This document shows positions 1 through 5,083 of a stretch of 5,889 bases of DNA, piece after piece. The stretch is from Pseudoluteimonas sp044226035 (GTDB lineage Bacteria; Pseudomonadota; Gammaproteobacteria; Xanthomonadales; Xanthomonadaceae). Where the stretch lies: NCBI GenBank assembly GCA_044226035.1, contig JBGAHT010000084.1, positions 1 to 5,889 on the forward strand, given 5' to 3'. The notes under the pieces were generated by a model. That model did no database searches. It was not told where the DNA came from and worked only from the letters and a program-made list of their open reading frames with translations. The translations under genes and the position numbers were made by a program. The number at the start of each line of letters is the position of its first letter. Within the stretch, counting starts at the first letter, position 1.

Positions 1-21
1 GGGCGGCGGAAAAGAGGCGGA

Positions 22-27
22 ATTATA
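22..27 (-). promoter_or_regulatory. Candidate -10 box (TATAAT) facing left
   Basis: On the minus strand the sequence reads TATAAT exactly, in an otherwise GC-rich setting. It would drive transcription leftward, out of the window. At a spacing of 17 or 18 bases the -35 position reads CGGGGG or CCGGGG, which is nothing like TTGACA, and there is no TG extension. The promoter is therefore only a candidate. If real, it would serve the next minus-strand gene beyond the left edge. Confidence 0.35.
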
Positions 28-87
28 GCCTTTCCGGCCGATTGCCCCCGGACCTGGAAGGCTGGGCCGGATCAGGCTCGATCAGGA

Positions 88-210
88 CCGTTCGTCCTGA
101 GGAGCCGGGTCGAGGCCGCAGGCCGGGCCGGCGTCTCCAAGGGCGGGTTTGCGTGGTTCGATGCGGGTTGCTCAGCCTTCGGCTTCGACAACCCTCCTCA
201 CCACGAACGG
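88..210. repeat. 123-base palindromic (MITE-like) repeat with 30-base imperfect inverted ends
   Basis: The left arm (88-117) begins CCGTTCGTCCTGAGGAG and the right arm (181-210) ends CTCCTCACCACGAACGG. Aligned as reverse complements over 30 bases, 23 positions match; the outer 17 bases match at 15. The core (118-180) is GC-rich and can form smaller hairpins, such as GGCC-GCA-GGCC at 114-124 and GGGTTG/CAACCC at 165-194. No open frame inside looks like a transposase, so if mobile it is non-autonomous. The CCGTTCGT...CTGAG type of end resembles intergenic repeats I recall from proteobacterial genomes, but the family name cannot be confirmed here. Confidence 0.6.
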
Positions 211-221
211 TATTCCGTTCG
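204..221. repeat. Perfect 7-base-pair hairpin at the repeat edge
   Basis: CGAACGG (204-210) and CCGTTCG (215-221) are exact reverse complements separated by TATT. The first half is the tip of the right arm of the 123-base element. The second half is an extra copy of the left-arm tip just outside it. No T tract follows on either strand, so it is not a typical intrinsic terminator. It may be the junction between two repeat copies. Confidence 0.6.
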
Positions 222-235
222 CCTCGAATTGCCGT

Positions 236-281
236 GATGCCCGCGCAGAGCCTGCCCCCGCGAAGGCGTGGGGCGGGCATC
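236..281. repeat. Palindromic repeat, GATGCCCGC/GCGGGCATC
   Basis: GATGCCCGC (236-244) and GCGGGCATC (273-281) form a perfect 9-base inverted repeat. Inside it a second stem can form from CCCCCGC (255-261) with GCGTGGGG (266-273, one bulged T) around the loop GAAG. The whole resembles the widespread proteobacterial intergenic repeat with CCCGCGAAGGCGGG cores followed by ATCCAG, here with a longer, altered centre. That resemblance is from memory. Confidence 0.6.
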
Positions 282-302
282 CAGCGTCTTTGGTTCTACG
301 GA

Positions 303-327
303 CCCGGATGCGCTGCGCTTATCCGGG
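303..327. repeat. REP-like palindrome
   Basis: CCCGGAT (303-309) and ATCCGGG (321-327) are exact inverted repeats around GCGCTGCGCTT, and the right side continues into CTACC. The pattern GGATGCG...CTTATCCGG...CTAC closely follows the bacterial REP palindrome consensus. REP elements are typically intergenic, protect the 3' ends of transcripts, and are spread by REP-associated tyrosine transposases. This one lies about 33 bases beyond the stop of the small membrane gene, where 3'-end stabilisation of its transcript would be plausible. Confidence 0.6.
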
Positions 328-359
328 CTACCGCATAGGAGCGTGTTCAGGATATCGGC

Positions 360-719
360 TTAGATGAGTTGCGAAAGCACACGCCAGACAGAAAAAAGTC
401 CGTACACCCATGACAGCACCAAAACAGTTTTCGCGAGAGCGCCCCATGCGGGATTCGATGCATTAGGTGCGCATCGCCAGATGCTGACTGACGCAAAAAT
501 CAAGTACGCAAGAAAAAGAACAGCGCCGACGATATACGTCCACCAGTTATCTTGTGGACCACGCCAGAACGGGTATGTGACTGCGGTCCATAACAGCATG
601 ACAACGAATTGGCCTAAAACGCCAACAAGCCAATAGGCATGCCAAAGCCGAGCCGTGCCAGTCCAGCAACGCTTGATGAAATTACTTTTTTTATCGGCGG
701 AAATGTCATTCACATGCAC
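360..719 (-). CDS. Small integral membrane protein with three helices, unknown function
   Basis: The product is 119 residues from a GTG start. It has a short polar N-terminus (HVNDISADKKSNF) and three predicted membrane helices: about 29-51 (YWLVGVLGQFVVMLLW), 60-80 (WTYIVGAVLFLAYLIFASVS) and 92-115 (WGALAKTVLVLSWVYGLF). The WRCAPNASNPAWGALAK segment between helices 2 and 3 resembles a conserved motif of small uncharacterised proteobacterial inner-membrane proteins (W-R-x-A ... W-x-x-L-A-R/K); that is recollection, not a search result. The GTG at 717-719 is chosen because AGAAGGA lies 6 bases upstream and no in-frame ATG occurs before helix 1. The gene begins 11 bases after the pyk stop, so it is probably cotranscribed. 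Its GC content is low (30/60 in 361-420 and 27/60 in 481-540, against 43/60 in a pyk line, 1441-1500), which suggests recent acquisition. Function unknown. Confidence 0.8.
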   Translation of the reverse strand: MHVNDISADKKSNFIKRCWTGTARLWHAYWLVGVLGQFVVMLLWTAVTYPFWRGPQDNWWTYIVGAVLFLAYLIFASVSIWRCAPNASNPAWGALAKTVLVLSWVYGLFSVWRVLSQLI

Positions 720-725
720 ATGAAT

Positions 726-732
726 TCCTTCT
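726..732 (-). promoter_or_regulatory. Ribosome binding site overlapping the pyk stop codon
   Basis: On the minus strand AGAAGGA overlaps two bases of the pyk TAG stop (731-733) and lies 6 bases before the GTG at 717-719. It fixes the start of the small membrane protein and places its initiation directly under ribosomes finishing pyk, an arrangement typical of translational coupling. Confidence 0.6.
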
Positions 733-2197
733 ACAACTCCCCCAACCCCTCGGCCTTGCCGTCTTCGCCCACCTGCAGCAGGCGCAGGGTGTTGGTCGCG
801 CCGCGGGTTTCCATGTGCTCGCCGCTGGTGAACACCACCCGGTCGCCGGCGCCGAGCAACCCGGCATCGACCAGGGTGCGAACGCTGCCGCGCGCGGCTT
901 CGCGCGGGGTCTGGCCGCGGCTGTCGTAATCCCACGGGAACACGTCGCGCATCAGCGCCATGCGACGGCGCGCGCCGCCGTGGCGCGAGAACGCGTGGAT
1001 CGGCACGTTGGAACGGAACCGCGACAGGAAGCGCGCGGTGCCGCCGGATTCGGTCATCGCCACGATCGCGCCCACGCCGATGTGCTCGGACAGGAACATC
1101 GCGGCCATCGCGATGGCCTGGTCGGCGCGCTCCAGCCCGCGCTGCGCGGCCTCGAAATCGGTATCGCGCTCGAAGCTGCGCTCGGCGCCGAGGCAAATCC
1201 GCGCCATCGCCTCGACCGCGGCCACCGGATGCTGGCCGGCCGCGGTTTCCTGCGACAGCATCACCGCGTCGGTGCCGTCGATCACCGCGTTCGCCACGTC
1301 CAGCACCTCGGCACGCGTGGGGATCGGGTTGTCGACCATCGATTGCAGCATCTGCGTCGCGGTGATCACCACCCGCTCGCGCGCCAGCGATTCGCGGATG
1401 ATGCGCTTCTGCAGGCCCGGCAGTTCCGCGTCGCCGATCTCCACGCCCAGGTCGCCGCGCGCGACCATGACCACGTCGCTGGCGTCGATGATCTCGCCGA
1501 GGTTGGCGATGGCCTCGGTGCGTTCCACCTTCGCCACCAGCGCGGCATCGCTGCCCGCCGCCTGCGCGACGCGGCGCGCCTCGTGCATGTCGGCGGCGTC
1601 GCGGCAGAACGACACCGCGATGAAATCCGCGCCGATGCGCGCGGCCACCGCGATCAGTTCGCGGTCGCGCTCGGTGATGGCCCCGAGCGACAGCCCGCCG
1701 CCCTGCTTGTTCAGGCCCTTGCGGTCGGACAGCACGCTGTCGTTGAGCACGGCGGTGACGATGCGCTCGCCCTCGACGCGCTCGACCCGCAACTGCACCA
1801 GGCCGTCGTCGAGCAGCAGCACGTCGCCGGGCGCGACGTCGCCGGGCAGGCCGAGGTAGCTCACTCCCACCTGGCGTTCGTCGCCGGGCGGCGCGTCCGC
1901 GCGCGCGACCAGGTCGAAGCGTTCGCCCGCCTTCAACGCGACCTTGCCCGCGGCGAAGCGCTCGACCCGGATCTTCGGCCCCGGCAGGTCGGCGAGGATG
2001 CCGACCTCGCGGCCGAGCCGGGCGGCGACCTCGCGCACGAGGCCGGCGCGCGCTTCCTGCGCCGACGGATCTCCGTGCGAGAAATTGAGCCTGACCACGT
2101 CGACGCCGGCTTCGAACAGGCGTTCGAGCATGCCCGGCGGATCGGTCGCGGGGCCCAGCGTGGCGAGGATCTTGGTGCGGCGGCGGCGTTCGGTCAT
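731..2197 (-). CDS. pyk: Pyruvate kinase (PykA-like)
   Basis: Pyruvate kinase (EC 2.7.1.40) is the cytosolic last step of glycolysis: phosphoenolpyruvate plus ADP gives pyruvate plus ATP, with Mg and usually K. The product is 488 residues, a normal length. The start MTERRRRTKILATLGPATD is chosen because the family begins just before TKI-ATLGPA, and GGGAG lies 10 bases upstream. Visible motifs are VRLNFSHG (R36, N38, S40), LPGPKIRV (71-78), the active-site lysine segment ALVAKVERTEAIA (K223, metal ligand E225), RGDLG (metal ligand D249), ITATQML (T281) and DGTDAVMLSQETAAG. The region KGLNKQGGGLS (160-170) matches the PykA type rather than PykF (KGVNLPG), which suggests activation by AMP or sugar monophosphates rather than fructose 1,6-bisphosphate; that is an inference. 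The C-terminal domain ends SGEHMETRGATNTLRLLQVG. It is divergent from the GNAT gene and likely shares a transcript with the small membrane gene downstream. Confidence 0.96.
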   Translation of the reverse strand: MTERRRRTKILATLGPATDPPGMLERLFEAGVDVVRLNFSHGDPSAQEARAGLVREVAARLGREVGILADLPGPKIRVERFAAGKVALKAGERFDLVARADAPPGDERQVGVSYLGLPGDVAPGDVLLLDDGLVQLRVERVEGERIVTAVLNDSVLSDRKGLNKQGGGLSLGAITERDRELIAVAARIGADFIAVSFCRDAADMHEARRVAQAAGSDAALVAKVERTEAIANLGEIIDASDVVMVARGDLGVEIGDAELPGLQKRIIRESLARERVVITATQMLQSMVDNPIPTRAEVLDVANAVIDGTDAVMLSQETAAGQHPVAAVEAMARICLGAERSFERDTDFEAAQRGLERADQAIAMAAMFLSEHIGVGAIVAMTESGGTARFLSRFRSNVPIHAFSRHGGARRRMALMRDVFPWDYDSRGQTPREAARGSVRTLVDAGLLGAGDRVVFTSGEHMETRGATNTLRLLQVGEDGKAEGLGEL

Positions 2198-2219
2198 GGC
2201 ATGCTTTCTCCCTGTCCGC

Positions 2220-2228
2220 ACGCTAGCA
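2220..2228 (-). promoter_or_regulatory. Candidate extended -10 promoter for pyk
   Basis: On the minus strand the 43-base gap between the divergent starts reads TGCTAGCGT, fitting the extended -10 pattern TGnTAnnnT. Transcription would begin near 2213, leaving a leader of about 16 bases that still includes the GGGAG ribosome binding site (2208-2212). At a spacing of 17 or 18 the -35 position (GTCGCC or GGTCGC) is poor, as is tolerated for extended -10 promoters. The call rests on pattern alone. Confidence 0.35.
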
Positions 2229-2240
2229 CAGCCACGCGAC

Positions 2241-2861
2241 ATGGCGACCGCCTGCCGCATCGACATCGCCGCGACCCTCGCCGCGCTGCCCGCCTTCCCG
2301 CAGTTGCGCGGCAAGCGGGTGCGCCTGCGCGGGCCGACGCCCGACGACGCCGACGACCTGTTCGCGTTGTTCTCAGACCCCGAGGTGATGCGTTACTGGA
2401 GCCGCGCGCCGATGCGCGAACGCGGCGAGGCCGAGGGACTCATCGGCGACATGCTCGAGGCGTTCTCGAAGCGGGACTTGATCAATTGGGTGATCGTCGG
2501 CCACGACGACCGCGTCATCGGCACCACCACCTTGTTCCATTTCGATCCGCGCCACCGCCGCGCCGAAGTCGGCTACGCGCTGCGCTCCGACCACTGGGGA
2601 CGCGGGATCGCGTCCGAAGCGGTTTCGCTCGCCATCGACTGGGCGCTGCAGGCGCTGGACCTGCACCGCATCGAGGCCGACATCGATCCGCGCAACGATG
2701 CCTCGCGCCGCGTACTCGAACGGCTCGGCTTCTGCAGCGAAGGCGTGCTGCGCGAACGCTTCTTCGTCGGCGACGACGCCACCGATTCGGAGCTGTTCGG
2801 CGTGCTCGCGCAGGAGTGGCGCGCGCGGCGCGGTCAGTCGTCGCCGTCGCCCAGCACGTAG
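2241..2861 (+). CDS. GNAT family N-acetyltransferase (RimJ/RimL-like)
   Basis: The product is 206 residues and belongs to the GNAT fold, Acetyltransf_3/RimJ-RimL type, which moves an acetyl group from acetyl-CoA to an amine on a protein N-terminus or a small molecule. Family landmarks are LRGKRVRLRGPTPDDADDLFALFSDPEVMRYW in two parts (22-53), the strand RVIGTTTLF (91-99), RRAEVGYAL (106-114), the acetyl-CoA pyrophosphate loop HWGRGIASEAV (118-128, fitting R/Q-x-x-G-x-G/A apart from the first residue), and DIDPRNDASRRVLERLGF (147-164), where N152 and S155 occupy the usual motif-B positions. The ATG at 2241 is preferred because the earlier in-frame ATG (2196) would overlap the pyk start. No clear Shine-Dalgarno sequence precedes it, so the start is uncertain. 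The last residues (RGQSSPSPST) run past the usual family end into the overlap with the convergent gene. Substrate unknown. Confidence 0.85.
   Translation: MATACRIDIAATLAALPAFPQLRGKRVRLRGPTPDDADDLFALFSDPEVMRYWSRAPMRERGEAEGLIGDMLEAFSKRDLINWVIVGHDDRVIGTTTLFHFDPRHRRAEVGYALRSDHWGRGIASEAVSLAIDWALQALDLHRIEADIDPRNDASRRVLERLGFCSEGVLRERFFVGDDATDSELFGVLAQEWRARRGQSSPSPST
2834..2861. other. 28-base tail-to-tail overlap of convergent genes
   Basis: The plus-strand acetyltransferase stop (TAG, 2859-2861) lies beyond the minus-strand Sel1-protein stop (TGA, 2834-2836), so the two coding regions share 28 bases. There is no intergenic space and no visible intrinsic terminator between them. Transcripts from the two strands are therefore expected to overlap at their 3' ends. 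Confidence 0.8.
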
Positions 2862-5083
2862 GGTTTTCCCGCCGCGTACAGGTCACGCCGCTGCTCGAAC
2901 TGCCCGAGCGCGTCCGGGTCGTCCGGCAGCCGGCGCTTCACCCGCGCGATCACGTCCTCCTGCAACTTCGCCGCGCGCGCATAGTCGCCGTTGGCGGCGT
3001 AGCAGGCGGCTTCGGTATCCATGTACGTCGAGCCGAGCTCGCCCTTCTTCGCCAGCGCCTCGATGACATCGAGCCCCGCCTTCGGATCCCGCACGACCGG
3101 ATCCGGCGAAACGCACTGGAACCAGGCGAGGTTGTTGGAGGATCCCTCGTTGCCGAGTGCGATCGCCTTCTTCCAGGTTTCGATCGCCTGCCTGCGCGAT
3201 TCGGGCGTCTTCTTGCGGAACAACCACGAGGCGTAGCTGTTCTGCGCGTCGGCATCGCCGCCATCGATCGCGCGCTGCAGCCACTTGAGGCCTTCCGTCT
3301 CGTCCGGCTTGCCGAATTCACCCTTGAGCAACGCGATGCCCAATTGCGCCTCCGAATCGTGGTCGCCCTTCTCGGCGTCCTGCAGCAACCAGGCCCTGGC
3401 TTTCTCCGGATCCTTCTTCATGCCGCGGCCTTCCAGCGCCAGCGAAGCCAGCGCGCGGCGCGCCTGTGAGTAGCCGGCACGATCAAGGTCTCGATAGATG
3501 TTGATGCCTTGTTCCTGGTTGGCGCGGAGACCTGGGCGTTCATCGACATACAACCGGGCGAGGTGCAGTAGCGCATTGACGTTGTTCGCGACGACCGCCT
3601 GCAGGAGCCAGGCCTCGGCATCGGCCCATCGGCCCTCGTCTTCCGCGTGGTATGCCATGTCGCCCATGGCGACGGCAGACCCGCCCTGCGCCGCGTTTTC
3701 CAGGATTTTCCAGGCAGCGTCGTGGTCGATCTCAATCCCGTACTCGCCTGTATTCAACATATAGCCGTAGCGGGCCTGCGCATATGTCCCTCCCTGGGCC
3801 ACGGCCTTGCGCATGTGCTCGAGCATGCGCGGGGTGTCGCCGAGCGCCTCATACCAGTCGGCCAATTGCCCATCACCTTCGCCGGGCTCGTTCTGTGCAG
3901 GATCCGACAGGAAGCTGATTTGGGCGGCGTCGAGCGGAGCCTTCGGATCGGCGGCAAGCACTCGATTGATCTGCAACCAACGCCAATAACGCTGGCCATC
4001 GCCGGTAGAATGCTGCAATCGCTCCACCAGCGGCGCAGGCAGGCTTGCCTTCTCGTCCATGTCGTACAGGATCCGGGTGAACTGCTCGATCGCGCCCCCG
4101 CCCTCCCAATGCCGGTCGGCGTCGTCGAGCAATATCCATGCCTTGTCCGGATCGCGTTCGACGCCGATCCCCAGCAGGTACGCCATCGACAGCAGCAGCA
4201 ACGGATAGGCTTGGTGCTTTTCCGCCCTCGGAAGCAACGCATCGACCATGCCATCGCCACAGTGCGCGGACCGTTGCGTCGCGCAAACCACGAGCCACCA
4301 GTGGACAGACTCAACCCCTCCAACGACCGCGCCTCCGCGCAACGTGGCCAACCTCTGGTCACCGGACTCGCCCGCCGCCTTCGCGACGGCTTGTGCATCC
4401 AGCGCGAACACCTGGTTCGCGGCAGCCGAAATTCGAATGTAGTCGTTCGCCAGGTTGTCGCGCAGGATAGGGAATCCATGCATCGGGGCATCGCGATGGA
4501 GCGTGTAGTTGGCATCGATGAAATCGAACGCCAAATGCCGCTCCACGCCGGATTTAGGATCGCGCGCGGCGATCGCAAGCGGGAAATAGCGTTGTGGATG
4601 AATCCACGGGTAATAGAGATAGGCGACTTCCATGCCACTGGACAAGACCAGCGCGCTGGCATCGATCGGCGCCAGCACCCGTATTGGCCTCAGGTCGTAA
4701 TGCATACCCAGGTGCGACAAGGCTTCGCGCGAAAGCGCCAGCAGGATCGTGGCTGCCTGATCCGCCCGTGCCGCATCACCCGTGGCCTGCGCGCACAGGT
4801 AATCGGCGCGCCGGATAGCGAGACTGACCGGTGCGGCGACGATGGCCTTGGCGAGCGCATCGGCATTGGCCCGGCATGCATCGGCGTCGACGCTGCTGCC
4901 GTCGTAACCCACCTGGCCCAGCACATCGTAGGCGCCGAAAACGGTCGACGCATTGGCCGTCGCCAGGAAACGGTACCATTCCGCCGCCGCATCGAATGGC
5001 GTATCTGCAGCCACGGCGCTGCCGAACGTGGCGGACAGCACCATGGCCCACAAGGCGCACCTGGCGCGCTTGCCCGCCGTCAC
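2834..5083 (-). CDS. Secreted Sel1/TPR-repeat protein
   Basis: The product is 749 residues. Residues 1-25 look like a Sec signal peptide: basic KRAR, a hydrophobic stretch (ALWAMVLSATFGSAVA) and an AVA|AD cleavage site, so the protein is probably periplasmic. Residues 26-290 form a region I do not recognise. From about 291 on there are Sel1-like or TPR helix pairs: 291-325, 433-467, 469-501, 503-538, 539-574 (clearest, LALEGRGMKKDPEKARAWL), 576-610 and 611-645. The C-terminus (about 649-742) has the TPR pattern NNLAW...RDPKAGLD...DTEAACYAANGDYARAA...YAAGKPY. Such repeats bind other proteins. The mature chain has six cysteines (70, 97, 267, 275, 657, 694), which could form disulfides. The GTG at 5083 is chosen because it overlaps the preceding stop as GTGA, has GAAGG 9 bases upstream and gives a complete signal peptide; the ATG at 5044 would remove the basic N-region. 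It is coupled to the transglutaminase-like gene. Role unknown. Confidence 0.85.
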   Translation of the reverse strand: MTAGKRARCALWAMVLSATFGSAVAADTPFDAAAEWYRFLATANASTVFGAYDVLGQVGYDGSSVDADACRANADALAKAIVAAPVSLAIRRADYLCAQATGDAARADQAATILLALSREALSHLGMHYDLRPIRVLAPIDASALVLSSGMEVAYLYYPWIHPQRYFPLAIAARDPKSGVERHLAFDFIDANYTLHRDAPMHGFPILRDNLANDYIRISAAANQVFALDAQAVAKAAGESGDQRLATLRGGAVVGGVESVHWWLVVCATQRSAHCGDGMVDALLPRAEKHQAYPLLLLSMAYLLGIGVERDPDKAWILLDDADRHWEGGGAIEQFTRILYDMDEKASLPAPLVERLQHSTGDGQRYWRWLQINRVLAADPKAPLDAAQISFLSDPAQNEPGEGDGQLADWYEALGDTPRMLEHMRKAVAQGGTYAQARYGYMLNTGEYGIEIDHDAAWKILENAAQGGSAVAMGDMAYHAEDEGRWADAEAWLLQAVVANNVNALLHLARLYVDERPGLRANQEQGINIYRDLDRAGYSQARRALASLALEGRGMKKDPEKARAWLLQDAEKGDHDSEAQLGIALLKGEFGKPDETEGLKWLQRAIDGGDADAQNSYASWLFRKKTPESRRQAIETWKKAIALGNEGSSNNLAWFQCVSPDPVVRDPKAGLDVIEALAKKGELGSTYMDTEAACYAANGDYARAAKLQEDVIARVKRRLPDDPDALGQFEQRRDLYAAGKPYVLGDGDD

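Larger units (their letters stand above)
1..359. other. Intergenic region rich in palindromic repeats, no gene
   Basis: This stretch holds no convincing protein gene. The short open frames that cross it run through inverted repeats, lack a good ribosome binding site and resemble no family I recognise. It contains a leftward TATAAT box near its left end, a pair of GATCAGG direct repeats 10 bases apart (70-76 and 80-86), and four palindromic structures between 88 and 327, listed separately. It lies downstream of the pyk/small membrane protein unit and upstream of whatever lies to the left. I see no classic terminator hairpin followed by a T tract on either strand. Confidence 0.75.

Noticed and set aside
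23..338. Short open frames on both strands in the repeat region
   Set aside because: They cross inverted repeats, are Arg/Pro-rich, lack ribosome binding sites and overlap one another.
720..1196. Extension of the small membrane protein upstream to 1196
   Set aside because: The added part is an alternate-frame reading of the pyk C-terminal region, rich in Arg and without a recognisable domain. The GTG at 719 has its own ribosome binding site.
1944..2240. Longer acetyltransferase starting inside pyk
   Set aside because: The added residues are an antisense reading of the pyk N-terminus and match no GNAT feature. The in-frame ATG at 2196 also overlaps the pyk start.
2198..2314. Extension of pyruvate kinase upstream to 2314
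   Set aside because: It would add 39 residues absent from the family and run into the GNAT coding region. The ATG at 2197 has a ribosome binding site and starts at the normal family position.
2861..2870. GGGTTTTCCC as a terminator hairpin
   Set aside because: The stem is only three base pairs, has no T tract after it, and lies inside the Sel1-protein coding region.
815..3469. 884-codon plus-strand open frame
   Set aside because: It runs antisense to pyk and the Sel1 gene and through the GNAT gene in another frame. Its product is low-complexity and rich in Arg, Ala and His, as expected from reading high-GC genes on the wrong strand.
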